A DNA stretch of 44,338 nucleotides from a virus. The stretch covers positions 1 through 44,338 of IMG/VR virus record IMGVR_UViG_3300034145_000012. One strand, written 5' to 3'. Shown here one piece after another: positions 1 to 7,427 of the stretch (within the stretch, counting starts at the first letter, position 1; every line of letters begins with the position of its first letter). The notes below the pieces were generated by a model that saw only the letters and a list, made by a program, of their open reading frames with translations, searched no databases and was not told where the DNA came from. The translations under genes were made by a program, and so were the position numbers.

Positions 1-65
1 GCGCTTGCGGCGACTGCCGCCGCGCCCTACCCTCGCCCGCTATGGCTCAGTTGGGGGACAAAGCC

Positions 66-824
66 ATGGCGCTGGTTGCCTCCAGCGCCAAGGCGGCACA
101 GGCGGCGGAGAGGCTGCTGCGGGAGCGCTACCGCTTCGTGGAGCCGCATGAGGCGGACCTGATGCTCGCTTTGGGCGGCGACGGATTCCTGCTCCAGACC
201 CTTCACGAGATGCTGGCGCGGGGTCGGCTCTGCCCGGTCTTCGGCATGAACCGGGGCACGATCGGGTTCCTGATGAACGACTGGCGGATCGACGGGCTGA
301 TCGAGCGGCTCGATCGTGCCAAGCCCTTCTCGATCGCCCCGCTCCAGATGACGGCGCACCGCATCAACAGCGAACAAGTCGTCCATCATGCGATCAACGA
401 GGTCTCGCTGCTGCGCGAGACCCGCCAGACGGCGTGGATCGAGATCTCGGTCAACGGTCGCGTCGTGCTTCCGGAGCTGATCTGCGACGGCGTCCTGGTC
501 GCCTCGCCGGCCGGATCCACCGCTTATAATTATTCCGCGCACGGGCCCATCCTGCCCCTCAATTCGAAGCTGGTCGCCCTGACCCCGATAAGCCCGTTTC
601 GGCCGCGGCGCTGGCGGGGGGCGCTGATCCCCGAGGACATCAAGGTGTCGCTGCGCGTGCTCGATCCCAAGAAGCGCCCGGTCTCGGCGGTGGCGGACCA
701 GCACGAGGTGCGCGACATCGACCGGGTCGAAGTCTGCGTCGACCGCGCCCAGGCGCTGACCCTGCTGTTCGACCCCGAACATGCGCTGGACGAGCGGATC
801 GCCATGGAGCAGTTCGCGGTCTGA
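66..824 (+). CDS. nadK: NAD kinase
   Basis: ATP (or polyphosphate) dependent kinase that converts NAD to NADP in the cytoplasm. The 252-residue product has the family GGDG motif at about residues 37-40, the NE-containing segment (INEVSLLRET) and the glycine/serine-rich ASPAGSTAYN stretch of the NAD site. Length fits the short bacterial NadK form. I chose ATG 66 because a GGGGGA ribosome site lies at 53-58. An in-frame ATG at 42 has no such site. It is a host housekeeping gene outside the prophage, followed by a hairpin and then tRNA-Asn. Identity is secure; the start is less so. Confidence 0.93.
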   Translation: MALVASSAKAAQAAERLLRERYRFVEPHEADLMLALGGDGFLLQTLHEMLARGRLCPVFGMNRGTIGFLMNDWRIDGLIERLDRAKPFSIAPLQMTAHRINSEQVVHHAINEVSLLRETRQTAWIEISVNGRVVLPELICDGVLVASPAGSTAYNYSAHGPILPLNSKLVALTPISPFRPRRWRGALIPEDIKVSLRVLDPKKRPVSAVADQHEVRDIDRVEVCVDRAQALTLLFDPEHALDERIAMEQFAV

Positions 825-830
825 CTTTTT

Positions 831-862
831 GCCCCCTCCACGGCGCGTGGAGTGGGGCTTTG
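831..862 (+). terminator. Probable nadK terminator hairpin
   Basis: An inverted repeat pairs GCCCCCTCCAC (831-841) with GTGGAGTGGGGC (847-858), with one bulged base, followed by only three T residues. It begins 6 bases after the nadK stop and ends before the tRNA promoter. The short T run makes intrinsic termination probable rather than certain. Confidence 0.5.
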
Positions 863-866
863 TGCC

Positions 867-896
867 TTGCACCGCTGGAAAAAGGGCTGCTATAGG
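867..896 (+). promoter_or_regulatory. Probable tRNA-Asn promoter
   Basis: A -35 like TTGCAC (867-872) and a -10 like TATAGG (891-896) are separated by 18 bases. Transcription would start a little over 20 bases before the mature tRNA 5' end at 922. The GCTATAGG form is common before stable RNA genes of sphingomonads. The site lies wholly in host DNA, so integration leaves tRNA expression unchanged. Confidence 0.55.
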
Positions 897-921
897 CGCC
901 GCTCGCCTCGCTTGAGGCTGT

Positions 922-996
922 TCCCCGGTAGCTCAGTGGTAGAGCGTTCGACTGTTAATCGAATGGTCGCTGGTTCGAATCCGGCCCGGGGAGCCA
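922..996 (+). tRNA. tRNA-Asn (GTT)
   Basis: Folds as a complete cloverleaf. The acceptor stem is TCCCCGG/CCGGGGA, the D stem GCTC/GAGC, the anticodon stem TTCGA/TCGAA around loop CTGTTAA (anticodon GTT at 954-956), and the T stem GCTGG/CCGGC around TTCGAAT. It is followed by G and an encoded CCA (994-996). The final 16 bases are the prophage attachment core, so the tRNA 3' end is supplied by phage DNA in the lysogen and remains functional. Confidence 0.97.
981..996 (+). repeat. attL core (tRNA-Asn 3' end)
   Basis: The sequence CCGGCCCGGGGAGCCA, covering the T-stem 3' strand, acceptor 3' strand and CCA, is repeated exactly at 41973-41988. Identity stops at both edges (T versus C on the left, T versus C on the right). 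This is the classic footprint of a tyrosine integrase that uses a tRNA 3' end. Confidence 0.93.
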
Positions 997-1033
997 TCCC
1001 TACTTCCGCCATTGTCCGCCAACGTCCGCAAAG

Positions 1034-1086
1034 GCGCTGTTCCCCTATGGGAAACGGCGCTAAGCAACGTCCATGACGGTCCGTCA
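1034..1086. promoter_or_regulatory. Inverted repeats between attL and integrase
   Basis: The 160-bp gap between attL and the first integrase holds an imperfect hairpin at 1034-1060 (GCGCTGTTCCC / GGGAAACGGCGC) and a 13-bp palindrome TGACGG-T-CCGTCA at 1074-1086. Possible roles are integrase or excisionase binding, or control of the integrase promoter. Function is inferred from position only. Confidence 0.35.
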
Positions 1087-1112
1087 CTTTCCGCCCGAAG
1101 CCGGGATCAGAA

Positions 1113-1153
1113 GGGGGTATTTTGCGGGGTAGCGCCGCCGCGGCTGGGGGTAT
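1113..1153 (+). repeat. GGGGGTAT repeats near attL
   Basis: Two copies of GGGGGTAT lie at 1113-1120 and 1146-1153, with a GCGGGGTA variant at 1124-1131. The same motif recurs on the attR side (41892-41899, with a variant at 41904-41910). Short direct repeats on both sides of the core match the layout of arm-type integrase binding sites. The second copy ends 3 bp before the integrase GTG, so binding could also regulate its expression. Confidence 0.45.
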
Positions 1154-1156
1154 CGG

Positions 1157-2407
1157 GTGCTGACCGACCTGCAGTGCCGATCGGCGAAGGCCGAGGAGAA
1201 GGCGCGCAAGCTGGCCGACGGGAAGGGGCTCTACCTCTTCGTCACGCCGACGGGCCACAAGTCCTGGCGCTGGAAATACCGCTTCGGCGGCAAGGAGAAG
1301 CTGCTCGTGCTCGGCAGCTATCCCGAGCTCGGGCTCAAGGCGGCGCGCGACCTACGGGATGCGTCGGACCGGCTGCGGCGCCAGGGGACCGATCCGGCCG
1401 AGGCCCGGCGCGCTCCGCCCCCGTCGGCCGCGCCCTCCTTCGAGGAGCTGGCCAGGGGCTGGCATGCCGACCAGCTGACGCGCTGGAAGAAGAAGCACGG
1501 CGAAACCGTGCTGAGCAGCCTGAAGCAATGGGTCTTCCCGGCGATCGGCGCGGTACCGGTCGACCTGGTCACGCCGCCGAAGGTGCTCGAGGTGGTCGAG
1601 GAGATCCAGGATCGCGGCGCGATCGAGACGGCTCACCGGGTGCTGGGTCGGATCGAGGCGGTGCTGGACCGCGCGATCGCGCGGGGGCTGATTGGGAGCA
1701 ATCCGGCCGCGGCGATCGCGGGGGCGCTCAAGCCCGTCGTCGCCGGCCGACTGCCGGCGCTGACGAAGCTCGAGGAGGCCCGCGCCTTTTTGAAGGCCGC
1801 CGAGGCACTGGCGGGGCAGCCGACGACCAAGCTCGCCTCGCGGCTGCTCGCCCTGACCGCGGTTCGGCCGGACGTCATCCGCTTCACCCCCTACTCGGCC
1901 GAGTTCGACACGCTGGCGACGGAGGAGGCGCTCTGGCGCGTGCCGGCGGAGCGGATGAAGCTGCGCCTGGCGGAGTCGAGGGACGAGGCGCACGAGCTGC
2001 TCGTGCCGCTGTCCCGTCAGGCGATCGAGACGATCGAGGCCGCCCAGGCCGTGGCGGGGCGCTCGGAATGGCTGTTCCCGAGCGAGCGCTTCACGGATCG
2101 GCCGATCAGCGAGAATGCGCTCAGCGACTTTTATCGGCGGGTGACGGAGTTCAGCGGCCGTCACGTGCCGCACGGCTGGCGCTCGACCTTCTCGACGGTG
2201 ATGAACGAGCTCGCCGTGGAACGCGAACGCGCCGGCGACGGCGATGTCATCGAGCTGATGCTGGCGCACAAGCCGCGCGGCGTGCGGGGTATCTACAATC
2301 GCGCCGCCTATATGAAGCGGCGCCGGGAGATCGCCCAGGAATGGGCGGACATGCTGCTGGAGGGCTTCCCGCCGCCCGATGCACTGTTCGACGGTCGGCG
2401 CCGCTGA
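1157..2407 (+). CDS. Tyrosine recombinase / phage integrase (Int1)
   Basis: Site-specific recombinase of the P4-like integrase family, 416 residues. It has the N-terminal DUF4102-type arm-binding region (GLYLFVTPTGHKSWRWKYR), a core-binding domain and a C-terminal catalytic domain. The likely catalytic set is intact: R237 (TAVRP), K268 (MKL), H339 and R342 (HGWR), H371 (LAHK) and nucleophile Y380 (IYNRA). The box around R237 is unusual, with TPYS where relatives have GARW. The start is GTG 1157. It lies 160 bp inside attL, so it is the best candidate for the enzyme that recognises tRNA-Asn. It is a clear paralogue of the second integrase at 3286-4473. Confidence 0.93.
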   Translation: MLTDLQCRSAKAEEKARKLADGKGLYLFVTPTGHKSWRWKYRFGGKEKLLVLGSYPELGLKAARDLRDASDRLRRQGTDPAEARRAPPPSAAPSFEELARGWHADQLTRWKKKHGETVLSSLKQWVFPAIGAVPVDLVTPPKVLEVVEEIQDRGAIETAHRVLGRIEAVLDRAIARGLIGSNPAAAIAGALKPVVAGRLPALTKLEEARAFLKAAEALAGQPTTKLASRLLALTAVRPDVIRFTPYSAEFDTLATEEALWRVPAERMKLRLAESRDEAHELLVPLSRQAIETIEAAQAVAGRSEWLFPSERFTDRPISENALSDFYRRVTEFSGRHVPHGWRSTFSTVMNELAVERERAGDGDVIELMLAHKPRGVRGIYNRAAYMKRRREIAQEWADMLLEGFPPPDALFDGRRR

Positions 2408-2426
2408 GCACCCGGGGAGGCCGCTC

Positions 2427-3122
2427 ATGACGGCCGCAGCCCGCACATTCCAGCCGGTCCGCCGGAACAGCCGCCACCTGGGCGAGCGCGAGCATCGGAT
2501 CTGGCATCCGATCGGCGCCACCAACGAGGATGCACGGCGCTTCGTCGGCGCCCTGATTAAGGCGGCCGAGCAGCACGACGACGAGACGAAGAAGCCGGGG
2601 GCGCAGATGGGCGCCCTGGGCCTGACAGGGGTCAAGGTGCTGAAGGCGCTCTGCAGCTTCGTCTGCTATCGCAGCGGCCGCCTCGATCCGTCGATCGCGC
2701 GCCTGCAGGAGCGCACCAGGCTCGCCCGGGCAACGGTCGTGCGCGCGCTGGCGCGGCTCAAGGAGGCCGGCTTCCTGGATTGGCTGAGGCGCACCGAGCC
2801 CGTCGAGAATGACGGCGCCGGGCCCCAGGTGCGGCAGATCACCAATGCCTATTGGTTCGCGCTCAAGGAGGGGGCGCTGGCGCGAGTCAAGCGCCTGCTC
2901 GGGCGAAGACCCCCGCTCCCGGCCGACGCCGTCCAGCGGGCGCGCCAGGACGCCGGAGAAACCCGGCGGATGCTGGCCGCTGCGCCGTGCGAGGACCAGG
3001 CCACTTTCCTTGCCGGCAGCGACAACCCTCTCGGGGAAGCCCTCGCCGGCCTCGGCCGCGCGATGGATCAGAGCGCGAGTTCAGAATCGCGCCAGAATCC
3101 GGCCGAAGATTCAAGGATATGA
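2427..3122 (+). CDS. Winged-helix protein, replication-initiator-like
   Basis: A 231-residue protein starting at ATG 2427 behind a GGGGAGG site (2414-2420), 19 bp after Int1, so probably cotranscribed with it. The middle part (LTGVKVLKALCSFVCYRSGR, then IARLQERTRLARATVVRALARLKEAG) is a winged helix-turn-helix of the kind seen in plasmid RepA-like and phage replication proteins. A short wing follows, then a basic linker and a low-complexity tail. It could bind an origin or act as a regulator. With no other replication initiator visible, origin binding is attractive but unproven. Confidence 0.6.
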   Translation: MTAAARTFQPVRRNSRHLGEREHRIWHPIGATNEDARRFVGALIKAAEQHDDETKKPGAQMGALGLTGVKVLKALCSFVCYRSGRLDPSIARLQERTRLARATVVRALARLKEAGFLDWLRRTEPVENDGAGPQVRQITNAYWFALKEGALARVKRLLGRRPPLPADAVQRARQDAGETRRMLAAAPCEDQATFLAGSDNPLGEALAGLGRAMDQSASSESRQNPAEDSRI

Positions 3123-3285
3123 TGACGCGCTTCGCGCGGCGCCATTTGATGGGCGGGTGATCGCACCAACAACGCTAAAATCCGGCTAACGGGCGCACTG
3201 CCCAACCCCCGCAAGGGCTCGCCGAGAGGGAGCGTGGCAAGAAGCGCGCCACAATTCCGCCGGCTATGCGCCTGGCGCGGCGGCC

Positions 3286-4473
3286 CTATGCGGTGACGAG
3301 ATCGGCCCAGCGCTGGAACAGATCCCGGCGCCGCTCGAGATGCTCGGCCCGGTTATACGCCGCCTCGACCTTGTCCTTCGGCGCATGCGCCAGCGCGCGA
3401 TCGATCAGGTCCCGGTCCCCCGGGCTGCGCTCGTTCATGATCGTGGAGAAGGTAGCTCGCCATCCGTGCGGGACGTGCCGGCCGGAATGGCCGGCGCGGA
3501 TGTAGAGCTCGCCGATCGCGGCCTCGCCGATCGGCAGGCGGCCGCCGCGGCCGGGAAAGACGAAGCCGGCGTCACCGGCGATCGCGCGCGCCTGGCGCAG
3601 GACGTCGACGGCCGCCGCCGAAAGCGGCACCAGGTGATCGGCCGCGGGATCCGCCTTCTTAACCTGCGTCAATTTCATCCGCGCCGCGGGGATGCGCCAG
3701 AGCGGCGCTGCACCGTCGAGATCCTGGAACTCGTCCCAGCGGGCGCCGCGCAGCGCCGCGAGGCGGACGGCGGTCAGCGCCAGGAATCGGGAAGCGAGCT
3801 TGACGATCGCCGCGGCGTCGACGCGCTCGGCCGCGGCGAGCAGCGCGCGCGCGTCGGCCAGCTCGAGCAAAGCCGGGTGGCGCCGCGTGGCCGGCGACGG
3901 CGCCAAAGCGCGCGCGACGATCGCGGCAGGATCCGCCGCGGCGATTCCTTCGGACATGGCGAAGCCGAAGACGCCGGAGATGCGCTGGCGCAGGCGCCGG
4001 GCGGTCTCGACGGCGCCGCGGCGTTCGACGTCCCGCAGCACGCGCAACACCGCCGGCGCGTCGATCGCGCCGAGATGCAGCGCGCCGATCGCCGGGAACA
4101 CGTCGCGCTCGAGGCTGGTGAGGACGTCGGCCGCGTGGACCGTCGACCAGCGCGCCAGCTGGTGGGCGTGCCAGCGCCTGGCTGCTGCTTCGAATGTGGC
4201 CTCGATCGACGCGAGCTCGGCCGAGCGGGCGGTCGGATCCTCGCCGCGGCGCAGCTGCTCCCGGGCCCGGTCGCGCAGCTCGCGCGCGTCGACCAGGGCG
4301 ACGTCGGGGAAGTCGCCGAAGGTGAGCAGCTTCTCGCGGCGCTGGTACCGGAATTTCATCCGCCAGGTCTTTGAGCCGCTCGGCCGGACGTAGAGGTACA
4401 GCCCGCCGGCGTCGCCCAGCTTGTACGCGCGCGCGGAAGGGCGCGCGGCCTTGACGGTCGCGTTGGTGAGCAT
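3286..4473 (-). CDS. Second tyrosine recombinase / integrase (Int2)
   Basis: A 395-residue P4-like integrase with the same architecture as Int1: arm-binding region (GLYLYVRPSGSKTWRMKFRY), core-binding domain (WHAHQLARW, VFPAIGAL), and catalytic domain with R in LTAVRLAALRGARW, K in MKLTQ, HGWR, LAHAP and nucleophile Y in AAYNRA. All catalytic residues are present. ATG 4473 is preferred over TTG 4476 because AAGGA lies 5 bases before it. It faces attL and is divergent from the small gene at 4501. Having two intact, related integrases in one prophage is unusual. It may be a paralogue, a relic of another element, or a control protein. Confidence 0.92.
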   Translation of the reverse strand: MLTNATVKAARPSARAYKLGDAGGLYLYVRPSGSKTWRMKFRYQRREKLLTFGDFPDVALVDARELRDRAREQLRRGEDPTARSAELASIEATFEAAARRWHAHQLARWSTVHAADVLTSLERDVFPAIGALHLGAIDAPAVLRVLRDVERRGAVETARRLRQRISGVFGFAMSEGIAAADPAAIVARALAPSPATRRHPALLELADARALLAAAERVDAAAIVKLASRFLALTAVRLAALRGARWDEFQDLDGAAPLWRIPAARMKLTQVKKADPAADHLVPLSAAAVDVLRQARAIAGDAGFVFPGRGGRLPIGEAAIGELYIRAGHSGRHVPHGWRATFSTIMNERSPGDRDLIDRALAHAPKDKVEAAYNRAEHLERRRDLFQRWADLVTA

Positions 4474-4500
4474 CAACGTCCTTCGAAATTGGAGGGAAAT

Positions 4501-4731
4501 GTGGGCGAACAGGACTCGATTGTCGTCGCGGCTGCTCGGCAGCTCACCTCATATGCAGAGCTGGCCTTTAGGAACTCCCAGCCGGTTCGGGTCTGGGGAG
4601 GTGGCCTCGAGGGTGAGCACGCCTCATGGATCGGCTGCGACGAGGAGACCTGTCTTGTGTCCGTTCAGCTTGCGACTGGCGGCATGGTGCACATGCTCCC
4701 GGGGGCGCTGATCGGGATCCGCGCCGGCTGA
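4501..4731 (+). CDS. Small hypothetical protein
   Basis: A 76-residue acidic protein of unknown family, starting at GTG 4501 behind GGAGGG (4491-4496). A TTG at 4489 is a weaker alternative. It has no membrane segment; the pattern of short hydrophobic stretches and glycines suggests a small beta-rich fold. Start codons of this gene and Int2 are only 27 bp apart, so the two share a control region and it may influence integrase expression. I do not recognise the family. Confidence 0.55.
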   Translation: MGEQDSIVVAAARQLTSYAELAFRNSQPVRVWGGGLEGEHASWIGCDEETCLVSVQLATGGMVHMLPGALIGIRAG

Positions 4732-4765
4732 CCGAGGCGGACACGTCCTCCGCCGTGTTAATCGG

Positions 4766-4784
4766 CGCTTTTCGCCGAAAAGCG
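4766..4784. terminator. Palindromic hairpin CGCTTTTCG/CGAAAAGCG
   Basis: A near-perfect 19-bp palindrome, CGCTTTTCG-C-CGAAAAGCG, lies 35 bp after the stop at 4731. It would fold with 7-bp arms and a 5-base loop. There is no long T run after it. With the stronger inverted repeat at 4797-4831 it probably separates two convergent genes. Confidence 0.4.
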
Positions 4785-4796
4785 TGGCATTAGCGA

Positions 4797-4831
4797 GGGT
4801 ATGGATCGGGGCCGTACCCCGATCCATACCC
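4797..4831. terminator. Perfect 15-bp inverted repeat between convergent genes
   Basis: GGGTATGGATCGGGG (4797-4811) and its exact complement (4817-4831) flank a 5-base loop. The site lies between the small gene ending at 4731 and the methylase ending at 4850, which are convergent. A bidirectional terminator is the simplest reading, although T tracts are missing. The arms contain the GGGGGTAT-type motif seen at the prophage ends, so protein binding is an alternative. Confidence 0.5.
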
Positions 4832-4849
4832 CCAGATGACCGCGCTACC

Positions 4850-5701
4850 TCAGGCTGCCTCGAGCGCCTCGATCGCGCACGGCCGGTTGGTGATGACGAG
4901 CTCACGTCCGTCATTGTGATGCTTCGACACGCTGTACCTGAAGGCCACCGGTTGGACCGTAAACTCAGCGAAGAATTCACGCACCTCCGGTTTGTCGTTG
5001 ATCGTGAGGATGAAGCTGCCGGCGAGCTGGCGGAGTCGCGCGCGCAGCGTCTCATAATCGGCTCGTGAGAAGAGCTCTTTGCCGTACAGGCCTTCGATTC
5101 CCCAGTAGGGCGGGTCGATGAAGAACAGGGCCTCTGGTCGATCGTAGCGCCGCATCAAATCATCGAACGGCAGCCGCTCGATGGTCACGCCCGCCAGTCG
5201 CTCGTGCAGGTCCTCGAGCGCCGGCTGGAGTCGGGTAACGTCGAAACGACCGGGACGGTGCGGGCGCAGCCCGAACACGCCTTCACGAAGGCCCCCGTAG
5301 GTGGTGCACTGCAGGTAGAGGAATCGCGCCGCTCGCTCGAGGTCGGTCAGCGTCTCCGGATTGGTCGCCCTGAGCCGCTCGAACTCCACCCGGCTGGTGA
5401 GCTGAAAGCGGAGCATATCCAGGAACGCGACGTAATGACGCTGCAGGATGCGGAAGAACGTGGAGACGTCGCCCGACAGGTCGTTGATGACCTCCGCAGG
5501 TGGCTTCCGGTCGCGCCGCAGGAAAACCCCACCCATCCCGAGGAAAGGCTCGGCATAGGTCTTGTGAGGGATCGCATTGATCGCTGCGATGAGCTTCTTC
5601 GCCAAGCGGCTCTTTCCCCCGACATAGGGAGCAGGCGGCACGATTGGCTTCACGATGGCAGCCGGCGTCGCCGGCCGGAATTCGGTCGCTGTTGATTCCA
5701 T
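4850..5701 (-). CDS. DNA adenine methylase (D12 class)
   Basis: Transfers a methyl group from S-adenosylmethionine to the N6 of adenine in DNA. From ATG 5701 the product has 283 residues. Near its start it has the SAM-binding motif PYVGGKSRL, then a YAEPFLGMGGVFLRR segment, NDLSGDV, and the catalytic DPPYWG motif in the second half. These are typical of Dam-like D12 enzymes. A GTG at 5737 would add 12 residues, but no ribosome site favours it. No restriction enzyme is adjacent, so it is a solitary methylase, likely protecting phage DNA from restriction or altering regulation. It lies downstream of the lysis genes on the same strand. Confidence 0.92.
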   Translation of the reverse strand: MESTATEFRPATPAAIVKPIVPPAPYVGGKSRLAKKLIAAINAIPHKTYAEPFLGMGGVFLRRDRKPPAEVINDLSGDVSTFFRILQRHYVAFLDMLRFQLTSRVEFERLRATNPETLTDLERAARFLYLQCTTYGGLREGVFGLRPHRPGRFDVTRLQPALEDLHERLAGVTIERLPFDDLMRRYDRPEALFFIDPPYWGIEGLYGKELFSRADYETLRARLRQLAGSFILTINDKPEVREFFAEFTVQPVAFRYSVSKHHNDGRELVITNRPCAIEALEAA

Positions 5702-5926
5702 TGCTGATGTGAGTCCAAATAGCCCCGCCCGGTGCACGGGTGCGGGGCGCTAACGGCTGGGCCAGCCGTGCGTGACGGGTAATCGGACTGGTTCCCGTCG
5801 GTTGCTGGGTTGCCGCCCAGCACCCCCGCTCCGGCCCTACGCGCCAGGGCGCGACCGTGCAGAGGGTGTTCCGAAAATAGCAGGATGCGCCGCCGCCGCA
5901 AGCGGCGACGGCCATCCCTTCGCGCC
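5702..5926. other. Intergenic region with hairpins
   Basis: A 225-bp gap between the lysis operon and the methylase. It holds a tight hairpin ACGGCTG-GGC-CAGCCGT (5753-5769) near the methylase start. It also holds GC-rich inverted repeats around 5888-5937, one spanning the stop of the 5927 gene, which may end the late transcript. No additional ORF with a convincing ribosome site was found. A methylase promoter is expected here but I cannot point to it. Confidence 0.4.
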
Positions 5927-6580
5927 TTAGCGGCGCGCATCCTCCGCGATCGACTGCGCCGCCTGCCTCAGCTCCGCCACGTGGCGGTTGAGGGCGACGG
6001 GCGCGGCTTCGGGCGGCGCGGCATGGCGCAGCGCCTCCTCGGCCTCCCGGACCTCGGTGATCGCTTCGCTGGCGAGCTGCTCGGCCCGGGCGCGATTGCC
6101 CTGGTCGAGCGCCAGGCGCGCCAGGACGATCGCGGAGCGGGCGGTGCGGATATGGCCGCGCACCCGCTCGGCAGTCGAAGCGTCGATCAGGCCGCTCGCT
6201 TCGGCCGCGTTGACCAGGACCTCGCCGACGTCGATCCCCCGCTCGGCCAGGTTCAGCCGGTCCGTCAGGGTCGCGCATCCCGGGATCATCAGCCCGGCCA
6301 CGCCGGCGAGCAGCGCGATCGCGAGCGGCCCGGAGGAGCCGCCGCGCGGCACCAGGCCGAAGCTCAGCGGCCGCGCTCCCTGGGTCGTGATCCGGCCGTA
6401 GATCGAATAGGCGAGGCCGGCGAGGCCGAACAGGGCGAGGATGCCCTCGACCAGGACGGACTGTTCGGCGCCGCTGATCTGGAAACCGAGCATCGCGGCG
6501 ATCGCCGCGAAGGCAATGACGGCGCCGCGAACGACCTCGCTGTCACGCGCGGGCACGGTCGGACTTTGGATGTCGTTCAT
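5927..6580 (-). CDS. Lysis-region membrane protein with internal lipobox
   Basis: A 217-residue protein starting at ATG 6580 with AAGGAG 8 bases upstream. It shows two hydrophobic segments (about residues 18-36 and 44-62), a third at about 85-99 ending in a lipobox-like IPGC with Cys102, and an Ala/Glu-rich helical C-terminal half with coiled-coil character. The third segment is preceded by VPRGG. Codon 77 is GTG (6352-6350), so an internal start would give a lipoprotein of about 141 residues. Its place after the endolysin suggests a holin or spanin role. No family was recognised. Confidence 0.6.
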   Translation of the reverse strand: MNDIQSPTVPARDSEVVRGAVIAFAAIAAMLGFQISGAEQSVLVEGILALFGLAGLAYSIYGRITTQGARPLSFGLVPRGGSSGPLAIALLAGVAGLMIPGCATLTDRLNLAERGIDVGEVLVNAAEASGLIDASTAERVRGHIRTARSAIVLARLALDQGNRARAEQLASEAITEVREAEEALRHAAPPEAAPVALNRHVAELRQAAQSIAEDARR

Positions 6581-6606
6581 CTTCACTTCTCCTTGGGTTG
6601 GGAAAT

Positions 6607-7398
6607 TCAGGCGAGCGCGGCCGCGTGCGCGGCGATCGCGTCGGCCAGCGCCAGGCCGGCGCGCTTCGACCAGTCGCGCATCGAGGAGGCCGGCGGGTTG
6701 GCCGGCGACTGCTCGTGAATGAAATAGGGCTCGATCAGGATCGCCGCCGGCACGCCCGCGGCCCGGGCCCCCTTCAGCACCGACAGCCCCATCGGCCGCG
6801 CGCCCTTGTTCGGGATCCCGAGCTCGGCCGCCAGCGCCGCGGCGACGGCGGTACCGAGCGCGCGATCGGCGGCGCTGCCGCCCTCGTCGTAAAGCGCCAG
6901 CGCATATTGGGCGGGCCCGCCGGCGGCATTGTGGTGGAAGCTCACGAAGATCGCGGCGCCGCGGCCGGCCAGGCCCGCCTGGTAATTCTCAAGCGCGCCG
7001 TCATCGATGGTGACGCGAAAGCCGAGCTCGCGCAGCCGGCCGGCGCAGGCCTCGGCGCCGGCGAGGTTGAGGCTATGCTCGGTCGTCGCGGAGCCGGCAT
7101 GGACCGCCCCCGGGTCGAAGCGTCCGCCCTTGCGGCCGTGCCCGACATCGATGTGAACGACCCGACCTGCGCCGATCGGCGCCGCGGGTGCCGCGGGTGC
7201 CGCGGGTGCCGCGGCCGCCGGCAATGGCCCGCCAAGCGCGGCGAGCACGCCCCGCAGCGTCTCGCTACCGTCCCAGGCGATGCGCGGGCCCAGGTCGCCG
7301 TCGGTGGCGACGTCGATCCCGCGCTCGCGCAGCCGGTGCTGGATCTGCCAGACGACCGTGCTGCCCTGCGGCGTGTCGGTGACGAGTTTCTCGCCCAT
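6607..7398 (-). CDS. Endolysin: N-acetylmuramoyl-L-alanine amidase (amidase_3)
   Basis: Zinc amidase that cuts the bond between N-acetylmuramate and the stem peptide, releasing progeny phage. The N-terminal 50 residues (VVWQIQHRLRERGIDV, DGDLG) look like a small peptidoglycan-binding module. A PAAPAAPAAP linker follows, then the amidase domain with VDVGHG-type first zinc ligand (IDVGHG), glutamate in TEHSLNL, FHHNA for the second histidine, and EPYF near the end. It has 263 residues, a usual length. No signal peptide is visible, so a holin is needed for release. It sits in the lysis cassette with holin candidates on both sides. Confidence 0.92.
   Translation of the reverse strand: MGEKLVTDTPQGSTVVWQIQHRLRERGIDVATDGDLGPRIAWDGSETLRGVLAALGGPLPAAAAPAAPAAPAAPIGAGRVVHIDVGHGRKGGRFDPGAVHAGSATTEHSLNLAGAEACAGRLRELGFRVTIDDGALENYQAGLAGRGAAIFVSFHHNAAGGPAQYALALYDEGGSAADRALGTAVAAALAAELGIPNKGARPMGLSVLKGARAAGVPAAILIEPYFIHEQSPANPPASSMRDWSKRAGLALADAIAAHAAALA
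7181..7214. repeat. 9-bp tandem repeat in endolysin linker
   Basis: GCCGCGGGT is repeated three full times plus a 7-base partial copy (7181-7214). It encodes the Ala-Pro-Ala linker between the two endolysin domains. Changes in copy number would stay in frame and only alter linker length. Confidence 0.85.
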
Positions 7399-7427
7399 GC
7401 TTCTTCTCCGATTTGGTTTGCTGAAAT

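Noticed and set aside
1012-2430. A 472-codon open frame overlapping the first integrase in another frame
   Set aside because: It is Arg/Gly/Ala-rich, as expected of a shadow frame in high-GC DNA, and Int1 in the other frame has all catalytic motifs.
3123-3285. Possible third attachment site between the two integrases, implying tandem elements
   Set aside because: No copy of CCGGCCCGGGGAGCCA or a clear variant occurs there; only the two end copies were found.
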